From an uncultured Prevotellaceae bacterium (GTDB taxonomy: Bacteria; Bacteroidota; Bacteroidia; Bacteroidales; Bacteroidaceae): DNA of 64,000 nucleotides. Of the stretch, positions 16,127 through 24,227 are shown in pieces. The DNA is taken from assembly GCA_902779455.1 (NCBI GenBank), contig CACZBS010000014.1, positions 1 to 64,000 on the forward strand, read 5' to 3'. Positions within the stretch are counted from its first letter, which is position 1. Each line of letters starts with the position of its first letter. A program made the translations under genes and the position numbers. The notes beneath the pieces were generated by a model. The model searched no databases, was not told the DNA's origin, and was given only the letters and a program-made list of their open reading frames with translations.

Positions 16127-19108
16127 ATGAGAAGACTGATAGCGACGGTGCTGTCGATGGTCGCCCTGACGGCGACGTGGGCAGCTGATGTGAAGACCGA
16201 GGGCCACATCGTGACCATCCGCCCCGACGGCGGCGAGGCCCGCGTGGTGCAGTTGGAGGTGATAGGCGACCGCATCATCCGCGTGCGGGCCACGTCGGAG
16301 GACGAGCTGCCGGCGAAGCCTGCGTCGCTGATCGTGCTGCCGCAGAAGGCCCCGGCCAAGGGCGCGTTCAGCATCAGCGACGACGGCGGGCAGGTGGTGG
16401 TGGCCGCCAAGGACGTGGTGGCCCGCGTCGACAAGTCGACGGGCTGGGTGAGCTTCCGCGACGCCAGCGGCCGTGAGCTGCTGAAGGAGACGGCCACGGG
16501 CGGCAAGACGTTCCGCGACTTCACCGTGCCTGAGCGCGAGCTGGGCGAGAAGGGTGGGGCAGCCGTCACGGAGGCGATGAAGCACGGCCTGCAGTGGCAG
16601 ATGCGCTTCGACAGCCCGGCCGGCGAGGCCTTCTATGGGCTGGGCCAGCACCAGTCGGAGGAGCTGAACATGAAGGGACGGAACGAGGACCTCTTCCAGT
16701 ATAACACCAAGGTTTCAGTGCCCTTCGTCGTCTCGTCGAGGGGCTACGGCCTGCTCTGGGATGCCTACAGCTACTGCCGCTTCGGCAATCCCGACGACTA
16801 TCGCCAGCTGGGCGGCGTCTTCCGCCTCTACGACAAGGAGGGCCGCGAGGGCTGCCTCACGGGCACGTATACGGACAAGAGCGGTCGGCAGCTGGTGCGC
16901 CAGGAGGACTCCATCTATTATGAATATGGCTATCCGGCCGGCTCCGAGATTGCCCGCCGCACTGACAATGGCGGCATCAAGAACCTGCCCGAGGGCTTCA
17001 GCCTCGACGGCGCCAGCGTGGTCTACGAGGGATTCATCGAGCCGACCATCGCGCGCAAGGAGACCTATCAGTTCATCCTCTACTACGCCGGCTATGTCAA
17101 GGTCTACATCGACGGCCGCGAGGTGGTGGCCGAACGGTGGCGCACGGCCTGGAACCCCAATGCCTATAAGTTTGAGGCCGAGGTCGAGCCGGGCCGGAGG
17201 TCGCAGCTGCGCATCGAGTGGCAGCCCGACGGCGGCGAGAGCTACTGCGGACTGCGCGTGGCCGAGCCGCGCACCAGGGCCGAGCGCGAGCAGCTGAGCA
17301 TCTGGTGCGAGATGGCGCGCGACATGGACTACTACTTCATCGGCGGCAGCTGTCTCGACGACGTCATCGCCGGCTACCGCACCCTGACGGGCCGAGCCCC
17401 CGTCTATCCCAAGTGGGCGCTGGGCTACTGGCAGAGTCGCGAGCGCTATAAGACGTCGCAGGAGATCGTGGAGACGCTCGGCGAGTTCCGTCGCCGCCAT
17501 ATCCCCATCGACAACATCGTGCAGGACTGGAACTACTGGCCCCTCGACGCGTGGGGCAGCCATGAGTTCGAGGCGTCGCGCTTCCCTGACCCGCAGGCGA
17601 TGCTCGACTCAGTCCACCAGATGCACGGCCGCTTCATGATCTCAGTCTGGCCGAAGTTTTATGACACGGTGGATAACTACAAGGAGCTGGATGCCCGCGG
17701 ATGGATGTATCGGCAGGCCATCCGCGACGACATCCACGACTGGCTCGGATACCGCGGCTCGTTCTACGATGCCTATGACGAGGGCGCCCGCAAGATGTTC
17801 TGGCGACAGATGGACGAGCGCCTCTACACGAAGTACAACAGTGTGTCCGGCGATTTCGTCGCCGGCATCGACGCCTGGTGGATGGACGCCTCGGAGCCGA
17901 ACGTGCGCGACTGCACGCCCATGTGGTATCGCAAGGCCCTCTGCGGCCCGACGGCACTGGGCACGTCGACAGAATACTTCAATGCCTATAGCCTGGTCAA
18001 TGCCGACGCCATCTACAACGGTCAGCGTTCGACGTGGCAGGGCCGGCGCAACGAGCCGCGCGTCTTCCTGCTCACCCGCAGCGGCTTTGCCGGCCTGCAG
18101 CGCTATTCGACGGCCACGTGGAGCGGCGACATCGGCACCCGCTGGGAGGACATGCGGGCCCAGATGACGGCCGGACTGAACTACTCGCTCTCGGGCCTGC
18201 CCTTCTGGGGCATGGACCAGGGCGGCTTCTGCGTCGAAAAGCGCTACGAGCGGGCCCAGCAGCTCTACGACCGCACCCGTCAGGAGAACGAAGACCTGCG
18301 GGAATGGCGCGAGCTGCAGGCCCGATGGAACCAGTTCGGCACGTTCATCCCCCTCTTCCGCGCCCACGGGCAGTGGCCGCTGCGCGAGCCGTGGAACGTG
18401 GCGCCCGACGACCATCCCGCCTACCGCTCGTTCGTCTTCTACGACCGCCTGCGCTATCGGCTGATGCCCTATCTCTACTCGATGGCCGGCTGGGTGCACC
18501 TCAGCGACTACACGATGATGCGTGCCCTGGTGATGGACTTCGGCAGCGACCCGCAGGTGCTCGACATCAAGGACCAGTGGATGTTCGGCCCGTCGCTGAT
18601 GGCCTGTCCCGTCAGTGCATATAAGGCCCGCAACCGCGCCGTCTATTTCCCCGCCGGCCGCGGCTGGTACGACCTCTACACGGGGCGCCACCTGGACGGC
18701 GGGCAGCGCCTCGTGGTCGACGCGCCGCTGGAGCGCATCCCCGTCTTCGTGCCCGAGGGCTCAATCATTCCCTTCGGCCCGGAGATGGAGTGGAGCGACG
18801 AGAAGCCGGCCGAGCTGATACACCTTTATATATATGGCGGTCGCGACGCCCAGTTCACGCTCTATGAGGACGAGGGAACCAATTATAACTACGAGAAGGG
18901 CAAGTATGCCACCATCGACATCACCTACGACGACAACCGCCGGACCCTCACCATCGGCCAGCGCCGGGGCTCCTTCCCCGGCATGCTGAAGCAGCGCCGC
19001 TTCCGCGTCGTCTATATCACCAAGGACAACCCTCAGACGCTCGACCTCGACCGCACTGACGGTCGTGTGGTTGACTATGCGGGCAAGAGCCTTGACGTTA
19101 AACTCTAA
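16127..19108 (+). CDS. GH31 alpha-xylosidase-like enzyme with PA14 insert
   Basis: 993 residues with a signal peptide (1-19). An N-terminal GH31 beta-sandwich is interrupted at about 290-390 by a PA14-like module (VYEGFIEPTIARKETYQF, YYAGYVKVYIDGREV). The (beta/alpha)8 barrel then follows, with the nucleophile D587 in WWMDASEPN and the acid/base D668 in TWSGDIGTRWEDM. The C-terminus carries the usual GH31 beta domains. The PA14 insertion is the arrangement of Bacteroides ovatus BoGH31A, the alpha-xylosidase of its xyloglucan locus, so removal of alpha-xylosyl side groups is the best guess. It is followed by a GH3 gene, separated only by a MITE-like element. Confidence 0.88.
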   Translation: MRRLIATVLSMVALTATWAADVKTEGHIVTIRPDGGEARVVQLEVIGDRIIRVRATSEDELPAKPASLIVLPQKAPAKGAFSISDDGGQVVVAAKDVVARVDKSTGWVSFRDASGRELLKETATGGKTFRDFTVPERELGEKGGAAVTEAMKHGLQWQMRFDSPAGEAFYGLGQHQSEELNMKGRNEDLFQYNTKVSVPFVVSSRGYGLLWDAYSYCRFGNPDDYRQLGGVFRLYDKEGREGCLTGTYTDKSGRQLVRQEDSIYYEYGYPAGSEIARRTDNGGIKNLPEGFSLDGASVVYEGFIEPTIARKETYQFILYYAGYVKVYIDGREVVAERWRTAWNPNAYKFEAEVEPGRRSQLRIEWQPDGGESYCGLRVAEPRTRAEREQLSIWCEMARDMDYYFIGGSCLDDVIAGYRTLTGRAPVYPKWALGYWQSRERYKTSQEIVETLGEFRRRHIPIDNIVQDWNYWPLDAWGSHEFEASRFPDPQAMLDSVHQMHGRFMISVWPKFYDTVDNYKELDARGWMYRQAIRDDIHDWLGYRGSFYDAYDEGARKMFWRQMDERLYTKYNSVSGDFVAGIDAWWMDASEPNVRDCTPMWYRKALCGPTALGTSTEYFNAYSLVNADAIYNGQRSTWQGRRNEPRVFLLTRSGFAGLQRYSTATWSGDIGTRWEDMRAQMTAGLNYSLSGLPFWGMDQGGFCVEKRYERAQQLYDRTRQENEDLREWRELQARWNQFGTFIPLFRAHGQWPLREPWNVAPDDHPAYRSFVFYDRLRYRLMPYLYSMAGWVHLSDYTMMRALVMDFGSDPQVLDIKDQWMFGPSLMACPVSAYKARNRAVYFPAGRGWYDLYTGRHLDGGQRLVVDAPLERIPVFVPEGSIIPFGPEMEWSDEKPAELIHLYIYGGRDAQFTLYEDEGTNYNYEKGKYATIDITYDDNRRTLTIGQRRGSFPGMLKQRRFRVVYITKDNPQTLDLDRTDGRVVDYAGKSLDVKL

Positions 19109-19133
19109 GACAGTGAAACACATTGTTATTTTG

Positions 19134-19298
19134 AAAGTTACAGACCCCACCCCCAACCCCTCCCCTTGAAGGGAGGGGAGTAGCCTCCCCCGACCCCTCC
19201 GAAGGAGGGGAGTGGCTGGCGCATAGCCCGTCGGGAATGACGGCGCAGCGGCTCCCCTCCCTTCAAGGGGAGGGGTTGGGGGTGGGGTCTGTAACTTT
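19134..19298. repeat. ~165-bp palindromic MITE-like element, orientation B
   Basis: Same ends as 11396-11561 (AAAGTTACAGACCCC... / ...GGGGTCTGTAACTTT), with the internal ~85 bp inverted relative to that copy. It sits 25 bp after the GH31 stop and 35 bp before the GH3 ATG, so it would form a long hairpin inside any shared mRNA. Confidence 0.88.
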
Positions 19299-19333
19299 CC
19301 AACACAAAGTAATGTTGAACTCAACAATCAACT

Positions 19334-21517
19334 ATGATAATGATGAAGAAAGGACCAATCTTAGCAATGATCACAATGCTTACAACGATGAACGCAACAG
19401 CACAGGTCTACCTGGACCCTCAGGCGCCGCTGGAGCAGCGCGTGGAGGATGCCCTCAGCCGAATGCCCCTGCACGAGAAGATCAAGGTGCTCCATGCACA
19501 GAGTAAGTTCACATCGGCCGGCGTGCCCCGGCTGGGCATCCGCCAGCTCAACATGGACGACGGCCCGCACGGCGTGCGCGAGGAGCTGGAGTGGAACACA
19601 TGGAGCCCGGCCGGATGGACCAACGACTACATCGTGGCCTTCCCGTCGCTGACCTGCCTGGCCGCGACGTGGAACCGCGACCTGGCCCGCCTCTACGGCC
19701 ACAGCGTCAGCGAGGAGTTTGCCTTCCGCGGCAAGGACATCATGCTCGGCCCGGGCGTCAACATCCAGCGCACGCCCCTCAACGGCCGCGCCTTCGAGTA
19801 TATGGGCGAGGACCCCGTGCTGGCCGGCGAGATGGTCGTGCCCTACATCCAGGCGGCCCAGCAGAACGGCATCGCCTGCTGTCTGAAGCACTTCGTGCTG
19901 AACGACCAGGAGACCGACCGCTTCGCCGTCAACGTCAACGTCTCGGAGCGGGCCCTGCGCGAGGTCTATCTCTATCCCTTCAAGAAGGCCGTCGACGAGG
20001 CGCACGTCTATACCATCATGGGCTCCTATAACCTGTGGCAGGGCACGCACTGCTGCCAGAACGACGCCCTGCTCAACGGCATCCTGAAGGATGAGTGGGG
20101 ATGGGACGGCGCCGTCGTCAGCGACTGGGGCGGCGTCACCGACACGCACGAGGCGGCCACCGGTGGCATGGACATCGAGATGGGCACCGGCACCGACGGC
20201 AAGATCCGCGAGAGCGAGTTCACCTACGATGACTATTATCTCGGCCGTCCATTCGAAAAGCTCATCGAGGAGGGCCGGCTGCCCATGTCGCTGCTCGACG
20301 ACAAGGTGCGGCGCGTGCTGCGCACGATCTTCCGCACGGCCATGAACCCGCGCAAGGTCATCGGCTCGCAGTGCTCCGAGGCCCACTACGACGCCTGCCG
20401 CCAGATCGGCGAGGAGGGCATCGTGCTGCTGCGCAACGAGAAAGGCATCCTGCCGCTCGAGGCCGCAGACTATCAGCATGTGCTGGTGGTCGGCGAGAAT
20501 GCCACGCGGTCGCTGACGCTGGGTGGCGGCTCGTCGGAGCTGAAGACCTTAAGGGATATCTCTCCGCTTGAGGCTCTTAAGGACGTCTTTGGCCAGCAGA
20601 TGGACTATGCCCAAGGCTACACCTCCGGCCGCGCCCTCTACGACCATGTCGACCATGTCGACCCGGCCGAGAACGCGCGTCTGAAGGCTGAGGCCCTGGA
20701 GAAGGCCCGCGCGGCCGACCTAGTCATCTATATCGGCGGCCTGAACAAGAACCACCGCCAGGACTGCGAGAACGGCGACCGCGAGTCTTACGACCTGTCG
20801 TTCGGGCAGAACGAGCTCATCGCCGAGCTGGCCAGGCTCCAGAAGAACATCGTCGTCGTCATGTTCGGCGGCAACCCCTATGCCATGCCCTGGCTCCAGC
20901 AGGTGGCCGCGCTCGTGCACTGCTGGTATCTGGGCAGCGAGGCCGGCACGGCCCTGACGAATGTCCTCACGGGCCAGGTGAACCCCAGCGGCAAACTGCC
21001 CGTCACGTTTGCCAAGCGCTATGAGGACTATCCCTACGTGAAGTATGGCGCCGAGGCCTATCCCGGCGTCGGCAAGCAGGTGTACTATCGCGAGGGCGTC
21101 TTCGTCGGCTATCGCGGATTCGAGAAGGACAAGTCGCAGCCGCTGTTCCCCTTCGGCTACGGCCTGAGCTATACGACGTTCAAGTACGGCAAGCCCGCCC
21201 TTACGCCCGATGCTGACGGCTGGACCGTCACCGTCGACGTGACCAACACGGGCAGCCGCGAGGGCCGTGAGACCGTCCAGCTCTACGTCGGCGAGCAGAT
21301 GCCGCAGGCCGACAATCCCGTGAAGCAGCTGAAAGACTTCGTCAAGCTGTCGCTGAAGCCCGGCGAGACCCGCACGGCCACGATGCACATCACGAAGGAG
21401 GACCTGCAGACGTGGGACGAGCAGCAGCATCGCTGGACGCTCATGTCCGACCGCTTCCGCGCCTACGTCGGAGCCAGCTCGGCCGACATCCGCGGCAAGG
21501 TCGACTTTAGTCTGTAG
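19334..21517 (+). CDS. GH3 beta-glucosidase-like enzyme
   Basis: 727 residues with a signal peptide (to NATAQ, about residue 23). The N-terminal barrel shows MDDGPHGVRE, the LKHFVLNDQE (KHF) substrate loop, and the nucleophile D264 in GAVVSDWGG. The alpha/beta-sandwich follows from about 340 (GIVLLRNEKGILPL) and a fibronectin III-like C-terminal domain from about 640 (VTVDVTNTGSREGRETVQLYV). It would remove terminal beta-glucosyl units. Placed after the GH31 enzyme, a joint role in xyloglucan oligosaccharide breakdown is plausible. The start at 19334 gives MIMMKKGPI; 19340 or 19343 would serve equally. Confidence 0.9.
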   Translation: MIMMKKGPILAMITMLTTMNATAQVYLDPQAPLEQRVEDALSRMPLHEKIKVLHAQSKFTSAGVPRLGIRQLNMDDGPHGVREELEWNTWSPAGWTNDYIVAFPSLTCLAATWNRDLARLYGHSVSEEFAFRGKDIMLGPGVNIQRTPLNGRAFEYMGEDPVLAGEMVVPYIQAAQQNGIACCLKHFVLNDQETDRFAVNVNVSERALREVYLYPFKKAVDEAHVYTIMGSYNLWQGTHCCQNDALLNGILKDEWGWDGAVVSDWGGVTDTHEAATGGMDIEMGTGTDGKIRESEFTYDDYYLGRPFEKLIEEGRLPMSLLDDKVRRVLRTIFRTAMNPRKVIGSQCSEAHYDACRQIGEEGIVLLRNEKGILPLEAADYQHVLVVGENATRSLTLGGGSSELKTLRDISPLEALKDVFGQQMDYAQGYTSGRALYDHVDHVDPAENARLKAEALEKARAADLVIYIGGLNKNHRQDCENGDRESYDLSFGQNELIAELARLQKNIVVVMFGGNPYAMPWLQQVAALVHCWYLGSEAGTALTNVLTGQVNPSGKLPVTFAKRYEDYPYVKYGAEAYPGVGKQVYYREGVFVGYRGFEKDKSQPLFPFGYGLSYTTFKYGKPALTPDADGWTVTVDVTNTGSREGRETVQLYVGEQMPQADNPVKQLKDFVKLSLKPGETRTATMHITKEDLQTWDEQQHRWTLMSDRFRAYVGASSADIRGKVDFSL

Positions 21518-21543
21518 GCTTCATTAGAAATCAGTCTCAAATC

Positions 21544-21670
21544 ATGCGCAGCCGCTCCCCTCCCCTCAAGGGGAGGGGTCGGGGGTGGGGTCTCTAACTT
21601 GCTCACCGTAAAGGATATACAGACCCCACCCCTTACCCCTCCCCTTGAGGGGAGGGGAGCGGCTGCGCAT
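21544..21670. repeat. 127-bp palindromic REP/MITE-like element (short form), second copy
   Basis: ATGCGCAGCCGCTCCCC / GGGGAGCGGCTGCGCAT ends and the same TCTCTAACTT...ATATACAGACCCC centre as 6530-6653. It occupies the start of the 681-bp gap 21518-22198, which also holds tRNA-Phe and a hairpin at 22088. Confidence 0.85.
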
Positions 21671-21753
21671 ACTCTCAACTGGATTTGCGGACTGATCCGT
21701 ACCGTTTCTTAGCTTGAGAAGCACCGCTTCTTTCGTGGAAACTATCACAAAAC

Positions 21754-21788
21754 AAAAACCCCGGCTCGGGCTTGCGCCGTCGTCGGGG
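21754..21788 (-). terminator. Terminator of tRNA-Phe
   Basis: On the minus strand a CCCCGACGACGG...CCGGGG stem is followed by TTTTTG, 19 nt downstream of the tRNA 3' end. Confidence 0.7.
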
Positions 21789-21806
21789 TCATAATGAAAG
21801 GAGGAG

Positions 21807-21879
21807 TGGTGCCTCCAGGAATCGAACCGGGGACACACGGATTTTCAGTCCGATGCTCTACCATCTGAGCTAAGGCACC
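21807..21879 (-). tRNA. tRNA-Phe (GAA)
   Basis: 73 nt with a complete cloverleaf: acceptor GGTGCCT / AGGCACC, D arm TTAGCTCAGATGGTAGAGC, anticodon loop CTGAAAA with GAA, and T loop GGTTCGATTCC. The discriminator is A and no CCA is encoded. The first position of the anticodon stem is a U-U mismatch as I read it. Confidence 0.95.
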
Positions 21880-21913
21880 CTTTACGTTCCACGCTTCCTT
21901 TCGTAAGCGGGTG

Positions 21914-21945
21914 CAAAGGTACGGAAAAAAAACTAATTGGCCAAA
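21914..21945 (-). promoter_or_regulatory. Promoter TTTG-N20-TACCTTTG for tRNA-Phe
   Basis: On the minus strand TTTG at 21945-21942 and TACCTTTG at 21921-21914, spacing 20. The tRNA 5' end lies 34 nt past the box. Confidence 0.8.
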
Positions 21946-22087
21946 TTTTTGGCCGATTTTTTTTATTTCGACGCAAAAAAACTTCTTTTTTTCTCTTTTG
22001 GATAGGTCTGCCGCCGTTTCTCCTCGCCGTCCGTCGTGTCGGTCGGACCTGCCGATGATGACTATTAATCATAAGGAAGAAAAAACG

Positions 22088-22146
22088 AAAAACGGTGCTT
22101 TTTGATAGTAATATAGGGGTATATTACCTTCAAAAAGCACCGTTTT
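22088..22146. repeat. Hairpin with AT-rich core, copy 2
   Basis: Outer stem AAAACGGTGCTTTTTGA / TCAAAAAGCACCGTTTT with core GTAATATA-GGGG-TATATTAC. It lies 52 bp from the thiL stop and may terminate the sppA-thiL operon. Confidence 0.87.
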
Positions 22147-22198
22147 GTGAATTTTGACTGACGCCTTTCCGTTTCGCGACTCGGCAATGCTCGAATGC

Positions 22199-23323
22199 CT
22201 ATTCGGCTTTGCGCTCGCCGCTCAACGGATTCCAGCCCTGGGCCTTGAGCTCAAACTCCTGGCCGTCGCGGGTGACGAGGATGTGGCCGAACTTCGCTTC
22301 GGTGATGTGGCCGATGAGGTGGACGTCGTCGAGGTCGCGCACCTTGTCAAGGTCGCCGATGGGCACGGTGAACACGAGCTCGTAGTCCTCGCCGCCGTTG
22401 AGGGCGCAGGTCGTGACGTTCATGTTCATCTCCTCGGCCATGACGGCAGTCTGATAGTCGATGGGCAGCTCCTTCTCGAAGATGCGGCATCCGACCCCCG
22501 ACTGCTTGCAGATGTGGCGCAACTCGCTGGAGAGACCGTCGCTGACGTCCATCATGGCGGTGGGCCGTATGCCGGCCTCGCGCAGGCGTTGGATGATGTC
22601 GCCGCGGGCCTCGGTCTGCAGCTGACGTTGCAGGAGGTATTCCTTGCCCGTGAAGTCGGGCTGGAAGGAACTGAGCGACGAGAGCTGGGCGTTGAGCGCC
22701 TTCACCCGGGCGTCGTCGCCGGCCGACTTGGCTTGGGCTATCTTCTTGCGGAGGTCGTCGATTTGTCCGTAGTAGACAGACTTCTCGCGCTCGAGGAGCT
22801 GGAGCCCCATATAGGCGGCGCCGAGGTCGCCCGAGACGCAGACGAGGTCGGTGGGCTTTGCGCCGCTGCGATAGACGATGTCGTCCTTGCGGGCCTCGCC
22901 GATGCAGGTGATCGAGATGGCCAGTCCGGTGTAGCTTGAGGTGGTGTCGCCGCCGACGATGTCGATGCCCCACTTCTCGCAGGCCAGCCGCAGTCCGTCG
23001 TAGAACTGCTCCATGTCCTCGACGGTGAAGCGTTTCGAGAGTGCCAGCGAGACGGTTATCTGGCGTGGCGTGCCGTTCATGGCAAAGACGTCGCTGATGT
23101 TGACCATGGCCGACTTGTAGCCCAGGTGCTTCAGGTCGATGTAGGTGAGGTCGAAGTGGACGCCCTCCATGAGCAGGTCGGTGGTGACGAGCACCTCCGT
23201 ATCGGGATAGTGGAGCACGGCGCAGTCGTCGCCGACGCCGCGCATGGTGGATGTGTTCTTGATGTCAAGGTCTTTGGTGAGCCGGTCGATGAGGCCGAAC
23301 TCGCCGAGTTGTGCTATTTCCAT
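22199..23323 (-). CDS. thiL: Thiamine-monophosphate kinase
   Basis: 374 residues. It starts MEIAQLGEFGLIDRL, then shows GVGDDCAVL (the ThiL/PurM nucleotide site), TTDLLMEGVHFDL, MNGTPRQITVSL, VGGDTTSS, MDVSDGLSSEL, and the C-terminal CALNGGEDYELVF. It makes thiamine diphosphate from thiamine phosphate. It is about 30-45 residues longer than most ThiL proteins because of a charged helical insert around residues 175-210 (QIDDLRKKIAQAKSAGDDAR). It is the last gene of the sppA-lpxK-punA-thiL order. The start was set at the conserved MEIAQ; upstream codons have no homology. Confidence 0.93.
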   Translation of the reverse strand: MEIAQLGEFGLIDRLTKDLDIKNTSTMRGVGDDCAVLHYPDTEVLVTTDLLMEGVHFDLTYIDLKHLGYKSAMVNISDVFAMNGTPRQITVSLALSKRFTVEDMEQFYDGLRLACEKWGIDIVGGDTTSSYTGLAISITCIGEARKDDIVYRSGAKPTDLVCVSGDLGAAYMGLQLLEREKSVYYGQIDDLRKKIAQAKSAGDDARVKALNAQLSSLSSFQPDFTGKEYLLQRQLQTEARGDIIQRLREAGIRPTAMMDVSDGLSSELRHICKQSGVGCRIFEKELPIDYQTAVMAEEMNMNVTTCALNGGEDYELVFTVPIGDLDKVRDLDDVHLIGHITEAKFGHILVTRDGQEFELKAQGWNPLSGERKAE

Positions 23324-23351
23324 TGTTGTTGTTTTGGTTCGAAGAGGGGGC

Positions 23352-23374
23352 GGTGTTGCGGCAATGCCGCAACA
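23352..23374. other. Small perfect hairpin between punA and thiL
   Basis: GTGTTGCGG-CAATG-CCGCAACAC forms a 9-bp perfect stem in the 94-bp gap, without a T-run. It is more likely an mRNA processing or stability structure than a terminator. Confidence 0.5.
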
Positions 23375-23417
23375 CACGGGGGGACGGGAAGGGCCACGCG
23401 GGGAGGCAGGGCTCTGC

Positions 23418-24227
23418 TCAGCTGCGGACGACCATCTCGCGGATCAGGGCCGACATGACGGGCTGGGCCTTCTTGGCGGCCTGCTGCACCTCCTCGTGGC
23501 TGACCTCGACGGGGGGCTCGAAGCCTCCGAGGTCGGTGATGACGCTGAGGCCGAAGATGCGGATGCCGCAGTGGTGGGCCACGATGACCTCGGGGACGGT
23601 GGACATGCCGATGGCGTCGCCGCCCATGCGATGGAACATGCGATACTCGGCAGGCGTCTCGAACGTCGGGCCTTGCACGCCGGTGTAGACGCCGTGGCGC
23701 AGGGTGAAGCCCTTCTCGCGGGCGATGTTGTCGGCCAGCCGGATGAGGTCGAGGTCGTAGACCTGGTGCATGTCGGGGAAGCGGGGCCCGGTGGGGAAGT
23801 TGGGGCCGTGGAGGGGATGCTCTGGGAAGAGGTTGATATGGTCGGTGATGACCATGACGTCGCCGATCTTGAACTCGGCGTTCATGCCGCCGGCGGCGTT
23901 GGAGACGAAGAGCGTCTTGATGCCCAGTTCGTACATGACGCGGATGGGGAAGGTCACTTCCTTCATCGACCATCCCTCGTAGTAGTGGAAGCGGCCCTTC
24001 ATGGCCATGATGTCCTTGCCTCCCAGTCGGCCGAAGATGAGTTTGCCGTCGTGGCCCTCGACGGTGGAGACGGGGAAGTTGGGAATGTCCTTGTAGGGGA
24101 ATTCAATGGCGTCAGTTATTTCGGAAGCTAATGGTCCGAGGCCCGTTCCCAGCACGATGGCTGTCTCGGGCTTTGTGGTCATCCTTTCCTTTAGCCAGGA
24201 TGCTGTTTCGAGAATTTTTTCGTACAT
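23418..24227 (-). CDS. punA: Purine nucleoside phosphorylase I
   Basis: 269 residues of the trimeric PNP family: AIVLGTGLGPLASEI (phosphate-binding GTGLG), GKDIMAMKGRFHYYEG, FVSNAAGGMN, GDVMVITDHINLF, YTGVQGPTFETPAEYRM, and MSTVPEVIVAHHCGI. It cleaves purine (deoxy)ribonucleosides to base and sugar-1-phosphate. The N-terminus MYEKILETASWL aligns with homologues, so the start at 24227 is well supported even though it lies 116 bp inside lpxK in another frame. No gap for a promoter; translated from the operon mRNA. Confidence 0.93.
   Translation of the reverse strand: MYEKILETASWLKERMTTKPETAIVLGTGLGPLASEITDAIEFPYKDIPNFPVSTVEGHDGKLIFGRLGGKDIMAMKGRFHYYEGWSMKEVTFPIRVMYELGIKTLFVSNAAGGMNAEFKIGDVMVITDHINLFPEHPLHGPNFPTGPRFPDMHQVYDLDLIRLADNIAREKGFTLRHGVYTGVQGPTFETPAEYRMFHRMGGDAIGMSTVPEVIVAHHCGIRIFGLSVITDLGGFEPPVEVSHEEVQQAAKKAQPVMSALIREMVVRS

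Noticed and set aside
21845-22105. Short frames around the tRNA-Phe promoter
   Set aside because: They overlap the tRNA and its promoter, are lysine/arginine-rich and show no motif on either strand.
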